Source of the DNA: Anaerolineales bacterium UBA6663
GTDB taxonomy: Bacteria > Chloroflexota > Anaerolineae > Anaerolineales > UBA6663
Length of the DNA stretch: 10,960 nt
Direction: 5' to 3'
Assembly: GCA_002455335.1 (NCBI GenBank)
Contig: DKKP01000285.1
Span: 17,100 to 28,059, forward strand
A model generated the notes under the pieces. The model was given only the letters and a program-made list of their open reading frames with translations. It ran no database searches and was not told the DNA's origin. This document shows positions 1-6,679 of this stretch, piece after piece. The position numbers and the translations under genes are program-made. Each line of letters starts with the position of its first letter. The stretch's first letter is position 1.

Positions 1-174
1 ACCCCGCCACTCGCTCTCTGCGCCAAGCTGGGCGAACCCGATGATCACATCAGCGTAGGTCTTGCGCCCGGGCTCACCGGCCGGATGCGGCCCGGCTGGC
101 GCCGTCCCGGGGGCGCCGCAGCCGACAACCAGGGCCAGAGCCGCAATCAGAGTTGCGATCCTGCGCCGGGTCAT
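1..174 (-). CDS. Sugar ABC transporter substrate-binding lipoprotein, YtfQ-like (N-terminal part)
   Basis: Only the first 58 codons are in the window; the gene continues past the left edge. Translation gives a basic start (MTRRR), a hydrophobic stretch and a lipobox LVVGC with the lipidated Cys at residue 19, so the product is an exported lipoprotein held at the outer face of the membrane. A Gly/Pro/Ala-rich linker follows. The mature domain then opens with IIGFAQLGAESEWRG, which resembles the opening strand of the galactofuranose-binding protein YtfQ (GFSQVGSESGWR) in the periplasmic-binding-protein type 1 sugar family. The ATG overlaps the histidine kinase stop codon as ATGA, and a purine-rich AGGGGGTG lies just upstream, so start choice and translational coupling are well supported. 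The likely role is capture of a pentose or hexose for an ABC importer, and possibly ligand presentation to the adjacent kinase. The sugar cannot be told from 58 residues. Confidence 0.85.
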   Translation of the reverse strand, partial: MTRRRIATLIAALALVVGCGAPGTAPAGPHPAGEPGRKTYADVIIGFAQLGAESEWRG

Positions 175-1793
175 GCCACCCCCTGCCAGGCGGTCGACCC
201 GGATGGCTGCGCCGCGCGCGCCGCGAGATCGGGCCTGACGCCGTCAACCGTGACCTGCGCCGGGATGATGAGCGTTACGCAGCTGCCCGAGCCGTAAGTG
301 CTTCGGATCGCGAGCCCATACTGGCGCCCGTAGTACAGCTTGAGCCGACGATGGACATTGCCGATGCCAAAGCCGCTGTCCATCGGGAGCTCGCCTTCAT
401 CATTGGCCAGCTCGGCCTGGACGACCGCGAGCTTCTCCGGCGTGAACCCAATCCCATCGTCTTCAACCTCGATCTGCACTTCGGCGGCGCCCGTCTTCTT
501 GGCGCGCACCCAGATCGTCCCGCCCCCGCGTTTGTGTTTGATGCCGTGGTAGAGCGCGTTCTCCACGAGCGGCTGTAACGTCAGTTTCAGAATGGCGTGG
601 GCCGCGGCAGCTTCGTCGAGCTCGATCCGGAAGTCCAGGATCTTCTGATAGCGCATCTTCTGGATCGTCAGATAGCTGCGCGTCTGCTCGATTTCGTCGG
701 CGATCGTGATCCAGTCGCGTCCCTTGCTGAGGCTGATCCTGAAGAACTGCGACAGCGCACTCACCAGCTCGACGACCTGATCCTTTCGGTTTGCCTCGGC
801 CATCCAGATGATCGTGTCGAGCGTGTTGTAAAGGAAGTGGGGGTTGATCTGGGCCTGCAATGCCTTGAGCTCGGCCTTCTTCAGATCTTCCTGCTCTTTC
901 ATCTTGGCCGCCAGCAACTCACGGATCCTGCCGATCATGATGTTGAAGCTCAACCCGAGCTCCGTGATCTCGTCGGCGTTCTCGTGCGTCACAAGGGCCT
1001 GCAGGTCGTTCTTCGTCAAGGTCGTGGTCACATCGTGAAGTTTCTTGATCGGGGTGTAGATGCTGCGCGAGAGATACCAGGTGGCGACCAGCGAGAACAG
1101 CACGGCCGTGGCCATCAACAGCACCGAAAACGCCTCCCAGCGCGCGACGGCTTCGCGCATCGTCTGATACTGGCCCTCAGTCCGGTAGACCTCGAAGAGC
1201 GCGTAATCCTGCACGACCTCCTCGACGACAGCCGTCGCGAACCGGATCCTTTCGAGGAGCTGCTCGTTTTCGGCCGCTGTGCTGTGGTTCAGGATCTGCA
1301 GCCCCATCTGGTCGACGTACTCCGTCAACGTGCGGATCGTGCGTCGGACGCCCTCGAGTTTGATCCGGGCCCGCGGCGAATCGGTGTTGGTGACCGCCCA
1401 GGCAAGCTTCGAGTCGACATCCGCCAGGATCGCGTACTGACGGCCGTCCGCAAACGCGATCTTGCCCGACACGATCTTCCACATCTCGGTGTCGATGTCG
1501 GCCTTGATGTTGCCGCTGATGCTGTTGGCCGTGGTGACGTTGTTGATGATGGCGTCATACTGGCGGCTGTAGTTCATCACCTGCAGCACAAGAAAAGCGT
1601 TCGAGGCCCCCATCAGCAGGATGACGATACACATGGCGATCAGGATCTTGGCCCGGATCGAGATGTGCACGCCGGCGAATGCGCCAGCCCGCCGTTCGCG
1701 CCCGGCGAGGAGTCGATCGCCAAGCCGCGCAACCGTTAGCCGGAGCCACCGCCATACCGTGGGCCGCCCGGCGGCCGCCCTGAATCGCGCCAT
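171..1793 (-). CDS. Sensor histidine kinase, YesM/LytS type (His_kinase family)
   Basis: A 540-aa membrane sensor kinase that should phosphorylate the response regulator encoded just upstream. TM1 is at about residues 50-72 and TM2 at about 222-241. Between them lies an extracytoplasmic domain of about 150 residues, predicted mostly helical. A HAMP linker follows at about 242-296, then a coiled stretch and the His_kinase (PF06580) core with ALQAQINPHFLYNTLD, phosphoacceptor His319. The HATPase domain has an N box (LQPLVENALYHG, Asn412), G1 (DDGIGF, about 445-450) and G2 (GFGIGN, about 474-479), so catalysis looks intact. I chose the ATG at 1793 because AGGAGG sits five to six bases upstream. 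A longer frame from 1880 would overlap the regulator gene and has no such site. The start lies 37 nt after the regulator stop, and the stop overlaps the lipoprotein ATG. In this kinase class the signal is usually a carbohydrate or peptide outside the cell; here a sugar is inferred from the neighbour. Confidence 0.94.
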   Translation of the reverse strand: MARFRAAAGRPTVWRWLRLTVARLGDRLLAGRERRAGAFAGVHISIRAKILIAMCIVILLMGASNAFLVLQVMNYSRQYDAIINNVTTANSISGNIKADIDTEMWKIVSGKIAFADGRQYAILADVDSKLAWAVTNTDSPRARIKLEGVRRTIRTLTEYVDQMGLQILNHSTAAENEQLLERIRFATAVVEEVVQDYALFEVYRTEGQYQTMREAVARWEAFSVLLMATAVLFSLVATWYLSRSIYTPIKKLHDVTTTLTKNDLQALVTHENADEITELGLSFNIMIGRIRELLAAKMKEQEDLKKAELKALQAQINPHFLYNTLDTIIWMAEANRKDQVVELVSALSQFFRISLSKGRDWITIADEIEQTRSYLTIQKMRYQKILDFRIELDEAAAAHAILKLTLQPLVENALYHGIKHKRGGGTIWVRAKKTGAAEVQIEVEDDGIGFTPEKLAVVQAELANDEGELPMDSGFGIGNVHRRLKLYYGRQYGLAIRSTYGSGSCVTLIIPAQVTVDGVRPDLAARAAQPSGSTAWQGVA

Positions 1794-1830
1794 ACTGCCC
1801 TCCTGGTCGGACCGCGTGTGCCGACGGGCC

Positions 1831-3396
1831 TCACTCACGGAACTCGGTCGGCGTCGCCCCGGTGACCTTGCGAAACACATGGCTGAAATAGTGCGGCGCG
1901 CTGTAACCGACGCGGTATGCGATGTCGTTGACCGTCAGGGTCGTCGACCGCAGGAATTCTTTCGCACGCTGGATGCGCACCTCGGTCAGGTAATCGCGAA
2001 AGGTCTTGCCCATTGCCTGTCCGAACACGACGCTGAAGTGGCTCGGGCTGAGGCCGACCAACGCCGCGACCGTGTTGAGCGAGAGATCCGGGTCGGCGTA
2101 GTGGCCATCGATGTGCGCCTTGGCCTGTTGGATCAGCCTGACATGCTGACGCCGACCGTTGGCCTCTCGGAAGGCCAACACCCGAGTCAGGATCTGAAGC
2201 GCGGTGCGGCGGAGTTCGGCGACTGACGTGATCGCCGTGAGCGTAGCCTCGAGCGTATCCAACTCCGGCACCACCTCGGCCTCGTCGCCGCCCCACTCCT
2301 GGATCACACGGGCTGCCGCGGCGATCAGGCCGACGCAGATGTAATTCTTGAGCAGCGGCGAGCGCAAGGCTGTCTCGCTCTGCGGCCGCAAATGCCTATC
2401 GAAAAACGCCCCGGCCTGGTCGGCGTCGCCCGAGCGCAGGAAGGCCTCGATCGCCTCCTGGTCGAGCCGCAACAACTCATGTTTGGGCACAGCCACGACG
2501 CGCTGCGGCAGCCCGATTGACCCGCGCTGGAGCGCGATCAGCGCCTCGACGAACGATTCGCACAGCTCGGCGAGCCTCGAGCGGCACGATCCGACACCGA
2601 CGATCAGGCGATAGCCTGTGGCTGCCAGATGACGGCTGGCCTGATCGAGAAAAACCTCGCGCTCTTCGACAAGCAATTCAGGCGCGTTCCCTTTCAGCAC
2701 CAGCACCATCTCGTCCCAATCCTTTTGGATCACATAGGCGTCGGGATTGTGCGCGACCAGCTCGGCCACGACGGATTGGATCCTTTGATGCTCGACGAAA
2801 TCGAGCGAACCGGCGGGATCTCCCGGGTCGAGCTTGACGACTGTGACGGCGTAATAGCGGGCAACAAGATCGAGTTTGAGCGACGCGCTCTTCTCGATCG
2901 CCTCGGCGGCCGGGATGGCGCCGACCACCAATTTGAGCAACAGGCGTTCGCGCAACGCGGCGACGTTTTCGTCCATCTGCGTCTGGAGCCGGCGCATTTG
3001 CCCCTGCTCACGGCGCTCTTCATCAAGTTGCGCGCCAAGCTTCTGCAGCACCTGGTGAACCGTGCGCACCGTGATCGGTTTGAGCAGGTACTCAGCGACG
3101 CCGAGCCTGATCGCGCGCTGCGCGTACGCGAACTCGTCGTGGCCGCTCAGGATCACGATCTTGACCCAGGGCATCCGTTCGCGAACGAAACTGCTGAGCT
3201 GCAGGCCGTCCACGAAGGGCATCTTGATGTCGGTGATCAGCACATCGGGATTGGCCGCCTGCAGCAGCGGCAGAGCCATCTCTCCGTCCGACGCCTCGCC
3301 ACAGAACTCAAAGCCGTTGGCGCGCCAATCGACAGTGTCGCGTATGCCTTCGCGGGTGACGTCCTCATCCTCGACGAAAAACACCTTATAGGGCAT
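1831..3396 (-). CDS. AraC-family response regulator, YesN-like
   Basis: A 521-aa DNA-binding response regulator. The N-terminal receiver (about 1-120) has the acidic cluster EDED at 9-12, phosphoacceptor Asp56 in DVLITDIKMP, Ser84 in ILSGHDEFAY, and Lys106 in YLLKP, so all key receiver positions are present. Residues of about 121-415 form the long helical linker typical of YesN proteins. The C-terminal 105 residues (about 417-521) are an AraC double helix-turn-helix domain, with SLNTVAALVGLSPSHFS as the first helix-turn-helix and TVNDIAYRVGYSAPHYFSHV as the second. The start ATG is preceded by AGGGAG at six-base spacing. It is the first gene of the minus-strand operon with the kinase and the sugar-binding lipoprotein. 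When phosphorylated it probably activates the operon and linked sugar-transport or glycoside genes. A promoter and palindrome lie within 145 bp upstream; the palindrome does not look like a typical AraC direct-repeat site, so another regulator may bind there. Confidence 0.95.
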   Translation of the reverse strand: MPYKVFFVEDEDVTREGIRDTVDWRANGFEFCGEASDGEMALPLLQAANPDVLITDIKMPFVDGLQLSSFVRERMPWVKIVILSGHDEFAYAQRAIRLGVAEYLLKPITVRTVHQVLQKLGAQLDEERREQGQMRRLQTQMDENVAALRERLLLKLVVGAIPAAEAIEKSASLKLDLVARYYAVTVVKLDPGDPAGSLDFVEHQRIQSVVAELVAHNPDAYVIQKDWDEMVLVLKGNAPELLVEEREVFLDQASRHLAATGYRLIVGVGSCRSRLAELCESFVEALIALQRGSIGLPQRVVAVPKHELLRLDQEAIEAFLRSGDADQAGAFFDRHLRPQSETALRSPLLKNYICVGLIAAAARVIQEWGGDEAEVVPELDTLEATLTAITSVAELRRTALQILTRVLAFREANGRRQHVRLIQQAKAHIDGHYADPDLSLNTVAALVGLSPSHFSVVFGQAMGKTFRDYLTEVRIQRAKEFLRSTTLTVNDIAYRVGYSAPHYFSHVFRKVTGATPTEFRE

Positions 3397-3429
3397 GTGG
3401 GGCTCCCTGGAAAGGATCGCGGAACCGGG

Positions 3430-3455
3430 TTGCGATGTCAGCCCATGACTCGCAA
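3430..3455 (-). repeat. Imperfect inverted repeat in the regulator operon leader
   Basis: TTGCGATGTCA (3430-3440) and TGACTCGCAA (3446-3455) are inverted arms around a five-base loop (GCCCA), with one unpaired base in the left arm. It lies 34 to 59 bp upstream of the response-regulator start and downstream of the predicted transcription start, so it would form a hairpin in the 5' untranslated leader. It could also be a protein-binding dyad. I see no known riboswitch or leader peptide here. Confidence 0.35.
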
Positions 3456-3464
3456 CTGAGGATC

Positions 3465-3494
3465 ACCGTTATCGTTCCCGATAACGATAACGGT
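3465..3494. promoter_or_regulatory. Probable LacI-family-type operator (12-bp-arm palindrome)
   Basis: ACCGTTATCGTT (3465-3476) and AACGATAACGGT (3483-3494) are perfect 12-bp inverted arms around six bases. A second register is nested inside: CGTTATCG (3467-3474) faces CGATAACG (3479-3486) over four bases, and a further CGATAACG sits at 3485-3492. The block is AT-rich in a GC-rich setting, as expected of a protein-binding site. It begins about 8 bp downstream of the inferred start site of the response-regulator operon promoter, a classic repressor position. CG-centred palindromes of this kind are common for LacI/GalR sugar repressors. No LacI-family gene is in the window, so the family is inferred. 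Confidence 0.6.
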
Positions 3495-3508
3495 AGCGAT
3501 GACGATTG

Positions 3509-3537
3509 ATCATAACCCCTTTGGGCCACCGAGGCAA
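3509..3537 (-). promoter_or_regulatory. Predicted sigma70-like promoter of the regulator-kinase-lipoprotein operon
   Basis: On the minus strand, -35 TTGCCT (3537-3532) and -10 TATGAT (3514-3509) are separated by exactly 17 bp. They match the consensus at 4/6 and 5/6 positions. The expected transcription start is near 3502, giving a leader of about 105 nt before the regulator ATG. The leader would contain the operator-like palindrome and the weaker inverted repeat. Confidence 0.6.
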
Positions 3538-3563
3538 GGTCCGGAAGGGCCATTGTGCGCCCG

Positions 3564-3580
3564 CGGGTCACAAGGACCCG
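3564..3580 (-). terminator. Weak hairpin downstream of the antiporter gene
   Basis: CGGGTC (3564-3569) and GACCCG (3575-3580) form a six-bp stem with a five-base loop, extendable by outer GCGC pairs across an internal loop. It lies about 40 bp past the antiporter stop codon and just before the next promoter on the same strand, the right place for a terminator. There is no T-rich tract after it, so it may instead be a processing or pause hairpin, or chance in GC-rich DNA. Confidence 0.3.
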
Positions 3581-3619
3581 ATGCGCCCAACTCGACATTC
3601 TGCGCGGCGCAGATCAAGG

Positions 3620-5083
3620 TCAAACGGAGGCCTCGAAGACGCCGAACCGCGCAGCAACATTCGCCAGGGCCTCGCGGTCGGCAAGCACGAGCAGGGTATC
3701 GCCGCCCTGCAGGATGGCCCCACCACTCGGCACGACAAAGTCATTGTCCCGCGCGATCAGCACCACAAGGAAGTCGGACGGCAGCCCGAGCTCGACGATG
3801 GCCTTGCCCACGGCCGTCGATCCCTGGGGTATCGGCACTTCCTTCAACTCGCTCCGAAAACCGCCGACTCGCGTGAACTCGAGTGGATAAATGCGTCGGG
3901 GCGCGATCGGCGCCTCGACTCCGAGCCAGCGGGCGACCAGCGGGATCGTGGTGCCTTGGAGAAGCACAGAGGTCAGGACGACGAAGAAGACCACGTTGAA
4001 GATCAAGTCGGCTTGCTCGAGGTCAGCCAGCAGTGGAAAGGTCGCCAGGATGATCGGCGCGGCGCCGCGGAGCCCGACCCACGAGACGAACAGCTTCTCG
4101 CGGGTGCTCAACCCGCCCGGCCACAGCCCGAGAAAGACGCTGAGTGGGCGCGCGATCAACATCAGCGAGGCGGCGACCAGCAGACCGGCGCCGATGATGG
4201 GCACCAGCCTCGAAGGGAAGACAAGCAGGCCAAGGGTCAGGAACATCGCGATCTGCATGATCCAGGCAAGCCCGTCGTGAAACCGCATCAGGCTCCTTTT
4301 GTGGATCACGTCGTGCTGGCCCAGGACGATGCCGGCCACGTAGACAGCCAGGAAACCGCTGCCCTCGACCAGATCGGTCAGCCCAAACGTCAGCAGCACC
4401 AACGACAACGTCAGTACCGGATACAGGCCCTCATAGCCCAGTTTCAACCGGTTGACCAGCCACAAGATCACGTACCCCATGGCATAGCCGATCGCTCCGC
4501 CAAGCACCATCTGCCTGACGAACAACGTGATCAGGCTGAGCGGCGACAGCGTCGGCTCCTGGATCAGGGCGATCAGGCCGATCGTCAGGAAGATCGCCAT
4601 CGGATCGTTGCTACCCGACTCAAGCTCGAGCAGTGGCTTGAGTCGACCGCGCAGGCCGATGCCTCGTGCGCGCAGCACCGAGAAGACCGCGGCGGCGTCG
4701 GTGGAGGAGACGATCGCGCCGAGCAATAGCCCCTCGAGCAGCGACAAGCCCAGAATCGACGCCGCGGCCACGCCGACGGTGACAGCGGTGAGGCCGACAC
4801 CGACCGTTGAGAGCAGCGCGCCCTCCCGCCACACCGTGCGGATCTGGCGCCAATCGGTGTCGAAGCCGCCTGAAAACAGGATCAATACGAGCGCGATAAC
4901 GCCCACCGATTGCGCCAGGGCCGGGTCGTCGAAGTACAGGCCCCCTGGGCCGTCGGAGCCGGCCAGCATGCCCAGCACAAGAAATAGAAGAAGCGTCGGG
5001 ACCCCGAATCGATCGGAGATCTTACTGACCAGCACGCTGACAAACAGCAGGACGGAGACGCCGATGAGGGCCAGGTCGTTCAT
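3620..5083 (-). CDS. nhaP2: CPA1-family K+(Na+)/H+ antiporter with RCK_C domain, NhaP2-like
   Basis: A 487-aa inner-membrane cation/proton exchanger. Residues of about 1-390 are hydrophobic with a dozen or so membrane segments, starting directly at the N-terminus (NDLALIGVSVLLFVSVLV). Signature motifs are GGFDTDW (72-78), STDAAAVF (127-134), and SGSNDPMA (156-163), whose Asn159-Asp160 is the ion-site ND pair of electroneutral CPA1 exchangers; VGLRGAAPI is at 336-344. Residues of about 400-487 form an RCK_C (TrkA_C) regulatory domain, as in the NhaP2/CvrA potassium/proton antiporters. The protein is shorter than E. coli NhaP2, which has an additional C-terminal domain. The likely role is K+ or Na+ efflux in exchange for protons, for pH and ion homeostasis. 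I chose the ATG at 5083 because upstream codons fall inside the deaminase gene and are not antiporter-like. No Shine-Dalgarno is visible, but a -10-like TAAGAT sits 7 nt before the ATG. The gene lies 19 nt after the deaminase stop. Confidence 0.92.
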   Translation of the reverse strand: MNDLALIGVSVLLFVSVLVSKISDRFGVPTLLLFLVLGMLAGSDGPGGLYFDDPALAQSVGVIALVLILFSGGFDTDWRQIRTVWREGALLSTVGVGLTAVTVGVAAASILGLSLLEGLLLGAIVSSTDAAAVFSVLRARGIGLRGRLKPLLELESGSNDPMAIFLTIGLIALIQEPTLSPLSLITLFVRQMVLGGAIGYAMGYVILWLVNRLKLGYEGLYPVLTLSLVLLTFGLTDLVEGSGFLAVYVAGIVLGQHDVIHKRSLMRFHDGLAWIMQIAMFLTLGLLVFPSRLVPIIGAGLLVAASLMLIARPLSVFLGLWPGGLSTREKLFVSWVGLRGAAPIILATFPLLADLEQADLIFNVVFFVVLTSVLLQGTTIPLVARWLGVEAPIAPRRIYPLEFTRVGGFRSELKEVPIPQGSTAVGKAIVELGLPSDFLVVLIARDNDFVVPSGGAILQGGDTLLVLADREALANVAARFGVFEASV

Positions 5084-5090
5084 CGGCGTT

Positions 5091-5096
5091 ATCTTA
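5091..5096 (-). promoter_or_regulatory. Possible -10 element for leaderless antiporter transcript
   Basis: The minus strand reads TAAGAT followed by seven bases and then the antiporter ATG. This fits the TAnnnT pattern of -10 elements that start transcription at the initiation codon, and has the same spacing as the better plsX box. No -35 sequence lies at the normal distance, and the gene may simply be co-transcribed with the deaminase. Confidence 0.3.
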
Positions 5097-5102
5097 TCGT
5101 CT

Positions 5103-5531
5103 TCAGGCGCCAACCCCGTCAGGCGTCGAAGTTGGCGGCCCCCAGACCTCGTCGTACGGGTGGGGCAGCAACGCCGATAGCGGCTCGCGGCGCTCCTGCC
5201 CGAGGATGACCTGCGTGCCGGCGAAGTTGTCGCGGTCGACCTGGTACATGAACTCGCGGCACCGGCCGCAAGGCGGCAAGACGACATCGTCGCCCCAGAC
5301 CGCCACGATCTGGCGGATACGAGTCTCGCCGGCCGTTACCATCGCCGCGATCGCGGCGTGCTCGGCGCAGAACCCGATGCCGCTCGAGACATCGATGCAC
5401 ACGCCCAGGTATATGGCTCCGCTGTCGGCCTCGAGCGCGCACGCGACATCGCCGGCTGAGTTGTCGCCCGAGAGCCGGCGCGGCCGCAAGACTGTTCGAG
5501 CGCGGGCGATCAGTTCGGTTGTGCTCAACAC
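5103..5531 (-). CDS. Cytidine deaminase-superfamily zinc enzyme (cytidine/blasticidin-S deaminase-like)
   Basis: A 142-aa soluble enzyme of the usual length for the compact cytidine deaminase fold. The zinc and catalytic signature is complete: FCAEHAAI (Cys55, Glu57) and PPCGRCRE (Cys88, Cys91), so it should hydrolytically deaminate an aminated base or similar amine. The C-terminal LLPHPYDEVWG resembles the tail motif of blasticidin-S deaminase-type proteins. The residues before the first Cys read GVCIDVSSGIG rather than the canonical cytidine deaminase GxNVENASYG; the Asn-Glu that contacts the ribose is absent. The substrate is thus uncertain: cytidine salvage is possible but not shown. I chose the GTG at 5531 because GGAGG lies five bases upstream; the more distant ATG at 5570 has no such site. 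It is divergent from plsX and is followed 19 nt later by the antiporter on the same strand, without an obvious functional link. Confidence 0.85.
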   Translation of the reverse strand: MLSTTELIARARTVLRPRRLSGDNSAGDVACALEADSGAIYLGVCIDVSSGIGFCAEHAAIAAMVTAGETRIRQIVAVWGDDVVLPPCGRCREFMYQVDRDNFAGTQVILGQERREPLSALLPHPYDEVWGPPTSTPDGVGA

Positions 5532-5616
5532 GTTTGCCTCCAATCGTATCCACACGCCGCATGAGCGCAACGTCGGCGTGCAACCATTCTCTCACGCCGA
5601 CCCATGACGGCTCCGG

Positions 5617-5622
5617 TATAAT
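5617..5622 (+). promoter_or_regulatory. plsX: Consensus -10 box of a likely leaderless plsX promoter
   Basis: A perfect TATAAT ends 7 nt before the plsX ATG, so transcription should start at or within a base of the initiation codon. No Shine-Dalgarno precedes the ATG, which agrees with leaderless translation. The box is bracketed by CCGG on both sides (5613-5616 and 5623-5626). There is no recognisable -35 hexamer 16 to 18 bp upstream. The rest of the 98-bp gap between the divergent deaminase and plsX shows nothing else I can support. Confidence 0.6.
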
Positions 5623-5629
5623 CCGGCCT

Positions 5630-6655
5630 ATGCGAATCGTCGTTGACGCCATGGGCAGTGACTTCCACCCGAAACCCGATGTCGAGGGCGCTGTGCTCGC
5701 CGCCCGCGAATTCGGGGTCGATATCGTGCTTGTCGGGGATGAGCGACAGATCCGACCCTTGCTGGCCGCACAGGATACAAGCGGCCTGTCGATCGACGTC
5801 GTCCATGCCGACGAGGTGCTGACCATGGAGGACAAAGGCATGGCCCTTGTCCTCAAGGCCAAGCGCGCCAATGCCAAGAACTCGATGGCCATCGGCATCG
5901 ACCTCGTCAAGCGTGGCGAGGCACAGGCCTTTGTCACGATGGGCAACACGGGCGCGGCCTCGGTCACGGCTTACTTCCGTCTGGGAACCATCCCGGGCGT
6001 CGATCGCCCAGCGCTTGCCCCGGCGCTGCCCAATGAAAAGGGCGCGGCCGTGGTGCTCGACGTCGGCGCCAACCCCGATTGCAAGCCCAACAACCTGGCC
6101 GAGTTCGCGATCATGGGCAGCGAATACGCGGCGCGCGTCCGCGGAGTCGCCAACCCGCGCATCGGCCTGGTCTCCAACGGCGAAGAGGCGGGCAAGGGCA
6201 GCCAGCTTGTCAAGGATGCGTACCCGCTGATCCAGGCCACGGGCGTGAACTTCGTCGGCAACGTCGAGGGCAAGGAGATCTTCCGCGGCGAGGTCGACGT
6301 CGCCGTCACCGACGGCTTCACGGGCAACGTGCTGCTCAAGAGCTCGGAGGCCGTGGCCAAGCTGTTGCTGACCAAGATCCGCGATCAGCTGACCAACAGC
6401 GGCCTTCTGGTCAAGCTTGGCGCGGCCATGGTGCGCCCTGCCCTCAAAGAAGTGCGCAAACTGCTCGACCCTGGCGAGCACGGCGCCGCCCCGCTCCTGG
6501 GCATCAACGGCCTGGTCTTCATCGGCCATGGCCACTCGGACGCCCGCGCCGTCATGAACGCCGTACGCGTCGCCAAACAGGCGGTCGACGCCGATGTGGT
6601 GGCCGCCATTCGTGACGCCATCGCGACCCGTCTCGCAACCCCGCCGGCCGCCTGA
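5630..6655 (+). CDS. plsX: Phosphate acyltransferase PlsX
   Basis: A 341-aa protein of standard PlsX length. PlsX makes acyl-phosphate from acyl-ACP and inorganic phosphate, feeding PlsY for the first acylation of glycerol-3-phosphate in phospholipid synthesis; it acts at the inner face of the membrane. Family motifs run the length of the protein: VVDAMGSD (4-11), MGNTGA (104-109), DVGANPDCKP (144-153), SNGEEAGKG (182-190), FVGNVEGKEIFRG (208-220), VTDGFTGNVLLKS (226-238) and the C-terminal GINGLVFIGHGHSDARAV (291-308). The ATG at 5630 starts the conserved N-terminal strand directly; an in-frame ATG at 5519 would add 37 non-conserved residues. A consensus -10 box lies 7 nt upstream, so the message is probably leaderless. 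The usual partners fabD, fabG, fabH, acpP and rpmF are not seen beside it. Instead a NERD-like membrane protein gene follows after 24 nt and is probably co-transcribed. Confidence 0.96.
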   Translation: MRIVVDAMGSDFHPKPDVEGAVLAAREFGVDIVLVGDERQIRPLLAAQDTSGLSIDVVHADEVLTMEDKGMALVLKAKRANAKNSMAIGIDLVKRGEAQAFVTMGNTGAASVTAYFRLGTIPGVDRPALAPALPNEKGAAVVLDVGANPDCKPNNLAEFAIMGSEYAARVRGVANPRIGLVSNGEEAGKGSQLVKDAYPLIQATGVNFVGNVEGKEIFRGEVDVAVTDGFTGNVLLKSSEAVAKLLLTKIRDQLTNSGLLVKLGAAMVRPALKEVRKLLDPGEHGAAPLLGINGLVFIGHGHSDARAVMNAVRVAKQAVDADVVAAIRDAIATRLATPPAA

Positions 6656-6679
6656 GCGCAGCCCGCCTGAAAGAAACGT

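Noticed and set aside
597..1739. A 380-codon open frame on the plus strand opposite the histidine kinase gene
   Set aside because: It is the antisense of a clear kinase with all motifs intact; its product is low-complexity, rich in Arg, Asp and Leu, with no recognisable domain, typical of GC-rich shadow frames.
1794..1880. N-terminal extension of the histidine kinase from an ATG at 1880
   Set aside because: It would overlap the regulator gene, and the AGGAGG site clearly serves the ATG at 1793.
2629..3459. A 276-codon plus-strand frame opposite the response regulator gene
   Set aside because: It mirrors a well-supported gene and shows no domain, and it would run through the operator region.
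3506..4729. A 407-codon plus-strand frame opposite the antiporter gene
   Set aside because: The product is a Gln/Asp/Arg-rich string, the usual shadow of a hydrophobic membrane protein on the other strand.
5084..5287. N-terminal extension of the antiporter into the deaminase gene
   Set aside because: The added residues are a Ser/Arg-rich off-frame reading of the deaminase; the membrane domain starts at the ATG at 5083.
5519..5629. Upstream ATG that would extend PlsX by 37 residues
   Set aside because: The added residues are not PlsX-like and lie upstream of the TATAAT box; conserved sequence starts exactly at 5630.
5532..5629. A promoter for the deaminase gene (minus-strand TTGCGC, 16 bp, TACGAT)
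   Set aside because: The start it predicts would fall inside the ribosome binding site of the gene, so the match is probably chance.
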